A program made the translations under genes and the position numbers. From assembly GCF_015668195.1 (NCBI RefSeq), contig NZ_JADPFC010000001.1, positions 124,001-188,000 on the forward strand: DNA of 64,000 bases, in the 5' to 3' direction. Every line of letters starts with the position of its first letter. Position 1 is the first letter of the stretch. Source of the stretch: Romboutsia_C sp015668195 (GTDB lineage Bacteria; Bacillota; Clostridia; Peptostreptococcales; Peptostreptococcaceae). The notes under the pieces are model-generated. The model worked only from the letters and a program-made list of their open reading frames with translations. It did not search any database and was not told where the DNA came from. Below, piece by piece: positions 32,977 through 41,592 of the stretch.

Positions 32977-33966
32977 ATGAAAAATATAAATATAAATGGT
33001 TTCAAGAGAAATGGAGAATGGTTTAAAGGAAATTTACATAGTCATACTACAGTTTCAGATGGAAAATTAACTCCACAGGAATCAGTGAATCTGTATAAAG
33101 AAAATGGATATGATTTTATGTGTTTAAGTGAGCATGATATATACACAGATTTTAGAGGGGAATTAAATAGTGAAGGATTTATAATATTACCTGGAATAGA
33201 ATGCTCAAGTGTATTATATGATGATGAAAATCAAAGAAAAAAAATACATCATTTACATGGTTTATTAGGAACTACAGAAATGCAAGAAAAGGCTAAGGGT
33301 AAACTTTTCAAACATATGGAAATTTTAGAACCTCTAGTGTGGGAAGGTGCTAAAACAGCTCAAGATATAGCTAATCTTATGGAAGCTAAGGGGTGTATAT
33401 CGACTTATAATCACCCACTATGGTCAAGAGTAGACCAAGAAGATTTTATAGATACAAAAGGAATCTTTGCTTTAGAAATATATAATCATGGTACAGTATT
33501 AGAAAGTAATACAGGATATGATACAACTCATTGGGATACTATGTTGAGAAAAGGAAATAAAGTATTTGCATTTGCATCAGATGATAATCATAATGAGGAT
33601 TTCTTACCAGATTCATTTGGAGGATGGGTAATGGTCAAAGCTGAATCTTTAGAACATGATAATATAATAAATGCATTGATAAATGGAGATTACTATTCTT
33701 CATCAGGTCCTCAAATATATGATTTTGGTATAAAAAATGGAGTTGTATATGTAGAATGTTCTCCTGTAAATCATGTTAACTTTATGTCTGGGAATGCTAT
33801 AAATGGTGGTTTTTCATATTGGGGAGAGCCTAAAGAAGATAGTATTACAAGAGCAGAGTTTGAGTTAAGAGGAAATGAAACATATATAAGAATAGAATGT
33901 GTTGATAAATATGGTAAAATAGCATGGAGCAATCCTATATTTATAGATGATATAAAGTCAAAATAA
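32977..33966 (+). CDS. PHP-domain (CehA/McbA-type) metallohydrolase
   Basis: A 329-residue cytoplasmic PHP-family enzyme. Metal ligands are visible in order: NLHSHTTVSDG, LSEHDIY, PGIECS, HHLHG, TYNHPLWSR, EIYNHG and ASDDNHN. This set fits CehA-like phosphoesterases, usually with a multinuclear metal centre. The C-terminal INGDYYSSSGPQIYDF segment is typical of the same branch. The substrate is unknown; its place in the operon suggests hydrolysis of the imported compound. AGGAG precedes ATG 32977. Confidence 0.85.
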   Translation: MKNININGFKRNGEWFKGNLHSHTTVSDGKLTPQESVNLYKENGYDFMCLSEHDIYTDFRGELNSEGFIILPGIECSSVLYDDENQRKKIHHLHGLLGTTEMQEKAKGKLFKHMEILEPLVWEGAKTAQDIANLMEAKGCISTYNHPLWSRVDQEDFIDTKGIFALEIYNHGTVLESNTGYDTTHWDTMLRKGNKVFAFASDDNHNEDFLPDSFGGWVMVKAESLEHDNIINALINGDYYSSSGPQIYDFGIKNGVVYVECSPVNHVNFMSGNAINGGFSYWGEPKEDSITRAEFELRGNETYIRIECVDKYGKIAWSNPIFIDDIKSK

Positions 33967-33992
33967 ATGTATTGACATTGAGAGGGAGAAGT

Positions 33993-35336
33993 ATGGAAAA
34001 TTTGGAACTTTTTTTGAGACAGCTTGCAAGTATCTTATGGGGAAATTGGTTATTATTTACCCTTTTAGCAGTAGGTTTATTATATTCCTTTGCAACAGGA
34101 TTTGTTCAATTTAAAAAATTTCCGTATATAATAAATCAGACGATAATAAATCCTATGAAACAAAATTTTAAAGAAGATAAATCAAGTTCTGAGGGGTCTA
34201 TAACGTCATTTCAAGCAATGTGCACAGCTTTAGCAAGTTGCGTAGGTAGTGGAAATATTATAGGTGTTTCTACTGCACTTGCATCTGGGGGAATAGGTGC
34301 AATTTTTTGGATGTGGGTAGCTGCATTTTTAGGAATGGCAACTAAGTTTGGGGAAATTATTTTAGGTATTTTATATAGAGAAAAAAATAATAGAGGTGAA
34401 TATATAGGCGGACCTATGTATTATATTTCTAAAGGATTAAATTTACCTATATTAGGAAGTATAACTGCTATACTTATGACTGTTCAAATAATAGGTGGTA
34501 ATCTTATACAATCTAATACTATATCTAGTGTGATGGAGAATACATTTAGCGTATCTCCATTGATAACTGGTATATTATTAGTTACTATAGTTTTTACCAT
34601 AGTTTATGGTGGACTTAAAAGATTAGCAACTGTTACTCAAAAAATTGTTCCTATAATGGCTATATTTTACATATTGTTTGGCTTATTTTTAATATTAGTT
34701 AATATAGATAAAGTTCCAGGTGTATTAGAGGATATAATTAAAAGTGCATTTACATTTGAAGCTGGTGTAGGTGGTATGGCAGGTCATACTATCAAAGAAG
34801 CTATGAGATTTGGTGTAGCCAGAGGATTATACTCAAACGAAGCAGGGGAAGGTTCTGCTCCAGTAATTCATTCGGCAGCAAATGTAAAACATCCTGTAGA
34901 ACAAGCTATATTTGGTGTTACTGAAGTATTTATAGATACAATTGTAATATGTACCATAACAGGATTGATTTTAGGGTGTACAGGTGTATTAAATAGTGGT
35001 GAACATCCATCTATTTTAGTAATAAATGCGTTTAAAACAATACATCCATTAATGGGGTATATTGTATCTTTAAGTTTAATTTTATTCTCATTAACTTCTC
35101 TTATGAGTCAGTGGTATTTTGGATATGTAGGACTAAATTATGTACTGGGAGAAACTGTAGCAGTTAATTTCAAATATGTTTTTCCTATATTTAGTATTAT
35201 TGGAGCATTAGTTAGCATGGATATAGTATGGCTGATACAAGATTGTGCCCTTGGACTTCTTATAATACCAAATCTTTTAGCATTGATTGTATTAGTTCCA
35301 AAAGTAAAAAAAGCCACTAATGAATATTTTGCTTAG
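33993..35336 (+). CDS. Alanine/glycine:cation symporter (AGCS family)
   Basis: A 447-residue sodium-coupled amino acid carrier with about 11 helices. Family motifs are SSEGSITSFQAMCTALASCVGSGNIIG, GGPMYYISKGL and RFGVARGLYSNEAGEGSAPVIHSAA. ATG 33993 (MENLELF) follows GGGAG; the frame is open from 33972 but without a site. Third gene of the MFS-PHP operon, only 26 bases after the PHP stop, so one product of the pathway may be alanine, glycine or a similar small molecule. Confidence 0.9.
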   Translation: MENLELFLRQLASILWGNWLLFTLLAVGLLYSFATGFVQFKKFPYIINQTIINPMKQNFKEDKSSSEGSITSFQAMCTALASCVGSGNIIGVSTALASGGIGAIFWMWVAAFLGMATKFGEIILGILYREKNNRGEYIGGPMYYISKGLNLPILGSITAILMTVQIIGGNLIQSNTISSVMENTFSVSPLITGILLVTIVFTIVYGGLKRLATVTQKIVPIMAIFYILFGLFLILVNIDKVPGVLEDIIKSAFTFEAGVGGMAGHTIKEAMRFGVARGLYSNEAGEGSAPVIHSAANVKHPVEQAIFGVTEVFIDTIVICTITGLILGCTGVLNSGEHPSILVINAFKTIHPLMGYIVSLSLILFSLTSLMSQWYFGYVGLNYVLGETVAVNFKYVFPIFSIIGALVSMDIVWLIQDCALGLLIIPNLLALIVLVPKVKKATNEYFA

Positions 35337-35429
35337 TATTAACTTAGTAAATTAAATAATATAAGTAAACTTTAATTTTTATGGTAAAAACAGTATAAAT
35401 TTAAAGAATGCTATACTAAATTAATAAGT

Positions 35430-35470
35430 AATAAAAAAGGATAGACTTATTTTGTCTATCCTTTTTTATT
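35430..35470. terminator. Bidirectional terminator between the AGCS gene and mscL
   Basis: AATAAAAAAGGATAGAC / GTCTATCCTTTTTTATT inverted repeat, with T runs on both strands. Confidence 0.88.
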
Positions 35471-35891
35471 ACTTTTGTTTCTGTAATAAATCCTTAATAT
35501 CTCTAAGTAGCAAAACTTCTTCAGGTGTTTGGGCAACATTTTCTTCTTTAGTTACAGCTTCTTCTTTTTTTCTAGTAAACTTTAACTTGTTTATAGCTTT
35601 AACGAATATAAAAATACAAAACGCTACTATTAAAAAATCAACTGAAGTTTGTAAAAAATTACCTACATTCAAAGTAACTGCAGGAATAGATCCTATAGAT
35701 TCTTTTAATACAATTTTATACTCTGAAAAGTTTATTCCACCAGTAGCCATTCCAACTACTGGCATTATAATATCATTAACTAAAGAAGTGACTATTTTAG
35801 AAAACGCACCTCCAATAACAACACCAACTGCTAAATCTACTATATTTCCTTTAACAGCAAACTCTTTAAACTCATTAAAAAATTTATTCAT
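35469..35891 (-). CDS. mscL: Large-conductance mechanosensitive channel MscL
   Basis: A 140-residue channel that opens under osmotic downshock. The N-terminal amphipathic helix and TM1 (MNKFFNEFKEFAVKGNIVDLAVGVVIGGAFSKIV) and NDIIMPVVG are highly conserved; TM2 is VDFLIVAFCIFIFVKAIN; the C-terminal helix (LLLRDIKDLLQKQ) forms the bundle. I chose ATG 35891 because GGAG lies just upstream on the minus strand; the frame is open to 35909. Confidence 0.95.
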   Translation of the reverse strand: MNKFFNEFKEFAVKGNIVDLAVGVVIGGAFSKIVTSLVNDIIMPVVGMATGGINFSEYKIVLKESIGSIPAVTLNVGNFLQTSVDFLIVAFCIFIFVKAINKLKFTRKKEEAVTKEENVAQTPEEVLLLRDIKDLLQKQK

Positions 35892-36156
35892 AATATGACT
35901 CCTTATCAAATAATTGTTTATACATATTACTATATAATAATAAAACTTACAAGGAGTGAAATAATTAAAATGAAAAATCTAAGTTTATTTATTATAGAAT
36001 TTTAATTATATTTAAGTATATTTTAACTATGAATTATCTAAAATCAGGATTTTTAGAAAAATAGGTAAGATTAAAACTTATTGTAGAAAACTTTTTTACT
36101 AATTAATAATAAAAAATCATATACTCAATTAGGATATATAATAGAGGTGGTATTAT

Positions 36157-37077
36157 ATGAGAAATATATTAATTAGTAAAATTAAAATAACATTAAATAT
36201 TATGATTTTAATAATTTCTTTATTATTAGTAGGGTGTTCTAAAGTTGATGAAAAATCTAGAGAAAAAACAAGCACTAAGTCAAATGTATCTGCAGAAGTT
36301 ATGGAAGCATCTGAAAAAGAAGATAAAGAATCAGACAAAAAAACAAATAAAGATTTGAAAAGAACAGAAGAAATTAATGAACTAAAAGAAAAGACATTAT
36401 TTATAGAGAAATCTTATGACACAACTAAAGAAGGTATAGATGAGTTAAAATCAAAATCTAAAAGCAGTAAAATATACACAAATATGCAAATAGAAGGAAA
36501 TGTATTATTATTACTTGAAACTGACGGAGTCATAAAAAATATACGAGTACATGAGCTAGGTGAAGAATTTATGGATGTAGGAGTTGATATAGATGTATAC
36601 TTAGAAAAATATAGTGAACTTAATTATATAGAACTTAAGGATGTGATATTAGATAAAAATAATTCAATAATAATAAGATTACATGAGCCAGAAACTATAC
36701 CAAATTATTGCATAACCTGGACTGATGAATTAGGTAATAAAGGGTATTATGTAGTAGCTTATGGGTTTAATAAAGACGGAACAGAGATAGAAAGAGAAAA
36801 GGTAAAAATAAATGTAGATAATAGTAAAAATGAATATATAAAAACTACTGAAAACATGAAAAATAAACTATCAGAAGAAGAGGCTATTTATTTAGTTAAA
36901 GATAAATTAATAGAAAAAGGGTTGAATGCAAAAATTAAAGTAGACCATATAGAAGGTAATAAATATGTTATACAAGTTTATGAACTTGTTGAAATAGAGG
37001 GAGAGGATTCACATATAGCTACTCTAGGGTGGTATAATGTAGATATGTATACTGGGGAAATTACAGATTTATTTTAG
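36157..37077 (+). CDS. Hypothetical lipoprotein
   Basis: A 306-residue lipoprotein with lipobox residue C27 (LLLVGC), a charged Lys/Glu-rich linker (about 28-85) and two globular parts. The C-terminal segment (about 240-306; LSEEEAIYLVKDKLIEKGL, ending WYNVDMYTGEITDLF) resembles a PepSY-type domain. Function unknown; it sits on the outer face of the membrane. GAGGTGG precedes ATG 36157, and a shared terminator follows. Confidence 0.75.
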   Translation: MRNILISKIKITLNIMILIISLLLVGCSKVDEKSREKTSTKSNVSAEVMEASEKEDKESDKKTNKDLKRTEEINELKEKTLFIEKSYDTTKEGIDELKSKSKSSKIYTNMQIEGNVLLLLETDGVIKNIRVHELGEEFMDVGVDIDVYLEKYSELNYIELKDVILDKNNSIIIRLHEPETIPNYCITWTDELGNKGYYVVAYGFNKDGTEIEREKVKINVDNSKNEYIKTTENMKNKLSEEEAIYLVKDKLIEKGLNAKIKVDHIEGNKYVIQVYELVEIEGEDSHIATLGWYNVDMYTGEITDLF

Positions 37078-37108
37078 ATATATCATTTATACATTATTAA
37101 AAACATAT

Positions 37109-37150
37109 TAAAAAAGGAGCGAATCTCTATTTGAGATAGCTCCTTTTTTA
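37109..37150. terminator. Bidirectional terminator between the lipoprotein and the Gx transporter
   Basis: AAAAAAGGAGC / GCTCCTTTTTT with an inner ATCTC-TATTT-GAGAT stem; T runs on both strands. Confidence 0.88.
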
Positions 37151-37711
37151 ATTATATTTTAATGAAGAATTATTATTATCCAAATTTAACCTATCTTTAA
37201 AATAAGTCAATTTTGCTAAATGGCTCAAGAGATAATTTGCAGAAAGGCCTATAAATATACCTGTAATAATACCTATTGTAGACAATACTGGAAGATATAA
37301 AAATACTCCAAAATTATTTAAAATAAGAGATGCCGCGAGTAATTGACCTATATTATGAAATACAGCAGCACAAGAACTAACTCCTATCACAGAAACATAC
37401 TTACCACCTAGTTTTTTAGTAATTATAGTGGCAATGAAACTAAATATACCACCAGTAGCACTGTATAACAGTGTGGACATATTACCACCAAAGATTGCAG
37501 CTAAAAATACTCTTAATATAAGTATAGTAAAGGAATCTTTATAATTATCTAATGTATAGACTGATATTATTATAACTAAGTTTGCAAGTCCAAGTTTAGC
37601 ACCAGGGGTTACAAATGGGACTGGCATCATGCGTTCAATCAAAGATAATATTAATGCCATTGATACAAGTAATGACATGTAAATCATTTTAGAAGTTTTA
37701 TTTAATTTCAT
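37148..37711 (-). CDS. Gx-transporter family membrane protein
   Basis: A 187-residue membrane protein with five to six helices, of the family often labelled heptaprenyl diphosphate synthase component I or Gx transporter (SLIERMMPVPFVTPGAKLGLANLVI, FGGNMSTLLYSATGGIFSF, SSCAAVFHNIGQLLAA). Despite the name it is ECF S-component-like. It begins two bases after the NusG-II-domain gene stop, so they are coupled. From memory, this pair accompanies ApbE in flavin-based extracellular electron transfer loci, where both are of unknown function. Confidence 0.82.
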   Translation of the reverse strand: MKLNKTSKMIYMSLLVSMALILSLIERMMPVPFVTPGAKLGLANLVIIISVYTLDNYKDSFTILILRVFLAAIFGGNMSTLLYSATGGIFSFIATIITKKLGGKYVSVIGVSSCAAVFHNIGQLLAASLILNNFGVFLYLPVLSTIGIITGIFIGLSANYLLSHLAKLTYFKDRLNLDNNNSSLKYN

Positions 37712-37713
37712 AA

Positions 37714-38112
37714 TTAGTGTGATAGTATCATATCATCAGATGAACTATCTTTTTCAGCTCCTTTAATTTCAATTATTAATTCATTTGGTAGACAAATAAT
37801 ACTTTCACCTACATTAGATATTTCACCTTGCTTGATGCAAAGTTTATCTTTACAATTTGCTTTTATAATTTTTATTTTATTATCTTTTACTAATACGTCA
37901 TTAGTACCATGTTTAGATTTTATAGTAAGAGTGTTTTCACCTTTAAAAGAAGATAAGGGTACATTATCATAAAATTTATTATTAACTTTTATACTAGCGT
38001 AAGTCGAATTATAATTTTTAGAAAGGGATTTTGAGAAAATTATACTTGGTACAAAGGATAAAATAAGTAGTGATACAATAATAATAATATCAAGTTTTTT
38101 TAAACTTTTCAT
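37714..38112 (-). CDS. NusG-II-domain membrane protein
   Basis: A 132-residue protein with an N-terminal membrane helix (about 8-28) and an extracellular NusG domain II (about 35-125) with a conserved CKDKLCIKQGEI pair of cysteines and IICLPNELIIEI. Such proteins sit beside Gx transporters and ApbE in Firmicutes. I chose ATG 38112 because AAAGGAG precedes it; the longer frame to 38139 has none. It is divergent from apbE, across a 470-base gap. Confidence 0.82.
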   Translation of the reverse strand: MKSLKKLDIIIIVSLLILSFVPSIIFSKSLSKNYNSTYASIKVNNKFYDNVPLSSFKGENTLTIKSKHGTNDVLVKDNKIKIIKANCKDKLCIKQGEISNVGESIICLPNELIIEIKGAEKDSSSDDMILSH

Positions 38113-38582
38113 AAATGATTTCTCCTTTAGGTTATTCAAAGATATTAAATCTTTATATAATTGAATTTTAAAGGATATAAAATATAAATGGCAATATAAA
38201 AAAAATATATTTTATAAAAAAACTTTTAACATGTTCAATAAATTAGAGTGTATAATCCTTTATAAGCAGGATGTTCTTTAACTGAAGAAAAATTCTAAAA
38301 TTTAAAGCACTAAAAACTGAGGAAAATGAAGGGAAAAAAGAAAAACATTAATATAAATTAAATTATTAATATATAAAACTATTTTTACAACTAAATAATT
38401 GCTTAAATATTGACTTTAAAATCAAATAATGATAAATCTATATATAAAAGAAGGTATTTATGTATCGTAAAAATAAAAAAGGGTAAATGTTTTAATTGTT
38501 GTGTATATAAAAATATATAAAACGTAGTTATAATTAGAAATTATAGGGATAGTAAATATTATTATATAAGGGGAAATTAAAT
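38113..38582. other. Divergent intergenic region before apbE
   Basis: A 470-base AT-rich gap. No ORF or known riboswitch fold could be recognised; I checked for FMN-riboswitch-like consensus and did not find it. A TTGACT-like element lies near 38411. Nothing else is supportable. Confidence 0.4.
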
Positions 38583-39611
38583 ATGAGCAGGAAAATGATT
38601 GTTAGCACAATAATAATTTTAACTATCATTTTAGTGGGGTGTCAAAAAGAAGAGCAAGGTGAACCAATAGCAAGAACGGAAATATTTATGGGTACACCAA
38701 TAACAATTACATTACATAATGGGGGTAGTAAAGAGATACTAGATAAAGCATTTGATAAAGTCTCAGAAATAGAAAACCTAGTGAGTATAAACAAAGAAGG
38801 TACAGAACTAGATAAACTTAATAAAAATGCAGGTAAATCTCCAGTAAAATTAAGTGATACTAGCTATAAAATTATAAAAAAAGCAATAGAATATTCAAAG
38901 TTATCTGATGGTGGGTATGATGTTTCTATAGGTCCATTAGTTAAACTTTGGAGTATAGGTCTTGAAGGTGCAAAGGTCCCAACAAAAGAAGAAATTAATG
39001 AAGTTAAAAAACTTATTGATTATTCAAAAGTAAAGATAAATGATAAAACAAAAGAAGTATTTTTAAGTGATGAAGGTATGATGCTAGATTTAGGAAGTAT
39101 AGCAAAAGGATATGCTGCAGATGAACTTACAAATTTACTAAGAGAAGAAGGCGTTAAAGAAGCAATAATAGATTTAGGTGGAAATATATATGCTCTAGGA
39201 AATAAAGAAGGAAATAAAGATTGGAAAATAGGTATCCAAAATCCGTTTAGTGATAGGGGAAGTGTAGTAGGGTCTATAGAAGTAGTTAATAAATCCATAG
39301 TAACAACAGGTGTTTATGAAAGATTCATAATAGAAAACGATATTAAATATCATCATATACTAAATCCTAAAACTGGATATCCATATAAAACTGAAATAGC
39401 AGGCGTATCAATAATAGCTGATTACTCAGTAGATGCAGATGCTTTATCTACATTAGTTTTTACAAAAGGACTAGAAGATGGATTTAATTTTGTAGAAGGC
39501 TTAGAAAATATAGACGCAATATTTATAACTAATGATAAAGAAGTATATATAACAGACGGGATTAAGGGAAAATTTAATATAATGGATGATGATTTTAAAC
39601 TTTGTAATTAG
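38583..39611 (+). CDS. apbE: FAD:protein FMN transferase (ApbE) lipoprotein
   Basis: A 342-residue lipoprotein (lipobox C20, ILVGC) that attaches FMN to threonine of partner proteins outside the cell. Family motifs: EIFMGTPITITL, GYDVSIGPLVKLWSIG, LDLGSIAKGYAADEL, IDLGGNIYALG, YHHILNPKTGYP and DADALSTLVFTKG. It is divergent from the NusG-II and Gx genes. No flavinylated partner (FMN-binding domain) lies in the window unless distant; Rnf subunits elsewhere are likely clients. GGGGAAA precedes ATG 38583. Confidence 0.92.
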   Translation: MSRKMIVSTIIILTIILVGCQKEEQGEPIARTEIFMGTPITITLHNGGSKEILDKAFDKVSEIENLVSINKEGTELDKLNKNAGKSPVKLSDTSYKIIKKAIEYSKLSDGGYDVSIGPLVKLWSIGLEGAKVPTKEEINEVKKLIDYSKVKINDKTKEVFLSDEGMMLDLGSIAKGYAADELTNLLREEGVKEAIIDLGGNIYALGNKEGNKDWKIGIQNPFSDRGSVVGSIEVVNKSIVTTGVYERFIIENDIKYHHILNPKTGYPYKTEIAGVSIIADYSVDADALSTLVFTKGLEDGFNFVEGLENIDAIFITNDKEVYITDGIKGKFNIMDDDFKLCN

Positions 39612-39734
39612 AAAAGTATTTATTATAAAATTTTGTGAAAATTTTTAATACTGCCTCTTTTTTTTAGTTTGTTTACAATAAATTGCATAGGGTATAAAAA
39701 ATTATACAAATCAACTTTAGGGGGAGGTCTTTTT

Positions 39735-40163
39735 ATGAATTACCAATTACAGCAAGTTCAAGTAATAAAAGCACTTGAAGAAAGAGGATTAGATAATATA
39801 TTTACTATTTCAAGGGAAACTTCTAAAAGTGTACTTTTCCAAGCTAAACAAACTTTAAAGAATGGTGATTGTATTATATCTTTAAGTTTAAATGGTGGTA
39901 ACTTAGCTCCTATATATTATTGTATAGGTAAATTAAATAATCTTCATAAGAAGAATGACTTATTAAATCTTATTAATGTTTTTAATGAAGAAAATTTAGT
40001 ACTTAATTTCTTCTTACATGATGATAATACAATAATGGCTAGAATCACTTACATATCAAATGAAAAAAACTTTAATGCTTATGATTATGTATCTCTAATT
40101 GAAGTAGGCTTTAAGTCTATAGAGGATAATTATTATGATAAAATAATGGATGTTTCAAAATAA
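39735..40163 (+). CDS. Hypothetical protein, YbjN-like
   Basis: A 142-residue soluble protein. The pattern (short N-terminal helix, beta strands with CIISLSLNGGNLAPIYYCIG, a helix, strands NLVLNFFLHDDNTIMARITY) resembles YbjN or type III secretion chaperone-like folds, but I am not sure. I chose ATG 39735 because GGGGGAGG lies upstream; the longer frame from 39669 is unsupported. A 27-bp hairpin follows. Confidence 0.7.
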   Translation: MNYQLQQVQVIKALEERGLDNIFTISRETSKSVLFQAKQTLKNGDCIISLSLNGGNLAPIYYCIGKLNNLHKKNDLLNLINVFNEENLVLNFFLHDDNTIMARITYISNEKNFNAYDYVSLIEVGFKSIEDNYYDKIMDVSK

Positions 40164-40251
40164 TAATATTATTAAAAGACTAATATAAAGTTTAAAACTA
40201 AATATTTTAATAAGCTAATGATTTTTTAAAATTATGTAGCTATAAAAATAG

Positions 40252-40312
40252 TAAAATATAACTCATATATTATATTGTTATTAACAATGTAGTATATGAG
40301 TTATATTTTTGA
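40252..40312 (+). terminator. Long hairpin terminator
   Basis: A 27-bp stem with two G-U pairs (AAAATATAACTCATATA... and its complement) and a three-base loop, ending in TTTTT. Confidence 0.8.
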
Positions 40313-40504
40313 AATTTATATCAAAACAGTAGAATGCTTTGAAGTTAATTTGATGTATTTTAAAGGTAGAAAACCAATCACTAGAAATACTAGAGGCAAA
40401 ATTATAAAAAAGAATCTTAATTTAAGAAACTTAGAAAACTTGTAATTTTGAGAAATAAATATCATTTATATAATAAAACATTATAATTATTTTGTGTATT
40501 TATA

Positions 40505-40669
40505 TATAAATTTAAAAATTCTATAAAAATACTCGTAGCCAGTATCATCATCTAAATAGTTAAAAGCATATTTTAGCATATCATAATATGAACGACCAAT
40601 ACCATGGACCATTATTATAGTGTTATCAGTTTCTTTATTAGATTTTATAATAATATCTAATAGAACTTA
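40505..40669 (-). pseudogene. Remnant of an alpha/beta hydrolase
   Basis: The minus strand has an open stretch of about 50 codons reading LLDIIIKSNKET, then TIIMVHGIGRSYYDMLKYA and FNYLDDD. VHGIGRSYYD before a helix is the oxyanion-hole region of serine alpha/beta hydrolases. There is no start codon with ribosome binding site, and the nucleophile and C-terminal parts are missing. The gap 40313-40801 otherwise shows nothing. Confidence 0.65.
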
Positions 40670-40801
40670 AACTATTATGTAGTAATATTTATATATTTTC
40701 GATATGATAAATATTAAGTTTAACTTATTTAAATATATATATTTGTATAATCTGTAGTATTAAGTTCATAATACGGATAAAAAGAAAAAGGAGATTTGTA
40801 A

Positions 40802-41470
40802 TTGATAGATATAAATACGCTTTATCTAGACTCAAAAAAATCTATAAAATCATACCGAGAATATAGAGAAATAAGTAAGATACTAAATGATAAAATATTT
40901 GACTACCTAGAAACAACTCAAAAAGGACTAAATGATATTAATATAATGGGATTACTTAAAAACAATAGAGTATATTTAAATAAGAATATAGAGTTTGACT
41001 ACTGCCATGACTTTATATTATACGAAAAAACTCTAAATAATAAAAGTGGAGTAGATTTATTTCTAGAAAATCACAAACTAGAAGAAAAATCAGAAATAGA
41101 ACTTATAGAATCAATGAAAAACTCAAAAACTTCTCTTTATAAAGTAATAGATATAGACAAAAAAGACTTTAAAATTAAAGTAGAAGATACAAAGACTAAA
41201 GAAACAATAAATATAACAGATATATCTCTTTCAAGAACCTTGGATAAAGGCTATTTGGTATTTACAAGAATAATAAGTTTAGGGGATGTAAATTTTACAT
41301 CGGGAATGGTTATGTTATTTAATCTTGATCATATAGATTTTTTAGAAAGGGCAGCAAAAAAGGAAATGAAAAAATTAAATATAGAAAATGAAAGTGTTAA
41401 AAGATTTATAACATATTTTTATTTATCCAGGCAACATGGTCACAATATTACACTAGCATCTACAACATAA
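40802..41470 (+). CDS. Hypothetical protein
   Basis: I do not recognise this 222-residue protein. It is Lys/Asp/Glu/Asn-rich with no signal peptide or membrane helix. The middle (about 120-175; YKVIDIDKKDFKIKVEDTKTKE, LSRTLDKGYLVFTRIISLGDVNFTSG) looks like a beta-rich domain, and the N-terminal half is helical. The start is TTG 40802 with GGAG upstream. It precedes the membrane kinase by 120 bases, with no clear terminator between them. Confidence 0.65.
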   Translation: MIDINTLYLDSKKSIKSYREYREISKILNDKIFDYLETTQKGLNDINIMGLLKNNRVYLNKNIEFDYCHDFILYEKTLNNKSGVDLFLENHKLEEKSEIELIESMKNSKTSLYKVIDIDKKDFKIKVEDTKTKETINITDISLSRTLDKGYLVFTRIISLGDVNFTSGMVMLFNLDHIDFLERAAKKEMKKLNIENESVKRFITYFYLSRQHGHNITLASTT

Positions 41471-41592
41471 TATTATAAAATTGATACTATATTAAAACAT
41501 ATTCTAAGAACTAAAGCATTTGTCAGTTTATGTTAAAAAAGTAATTTATATGTTATAATTTAGGTAAAGATATTTATAAAAGGGGGCTTTTA

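Noticed and set aside
40320..40500. Possible short ORFs after the long hairpin
   Set aside because: All are under 30 codons without ribosome binding sites.
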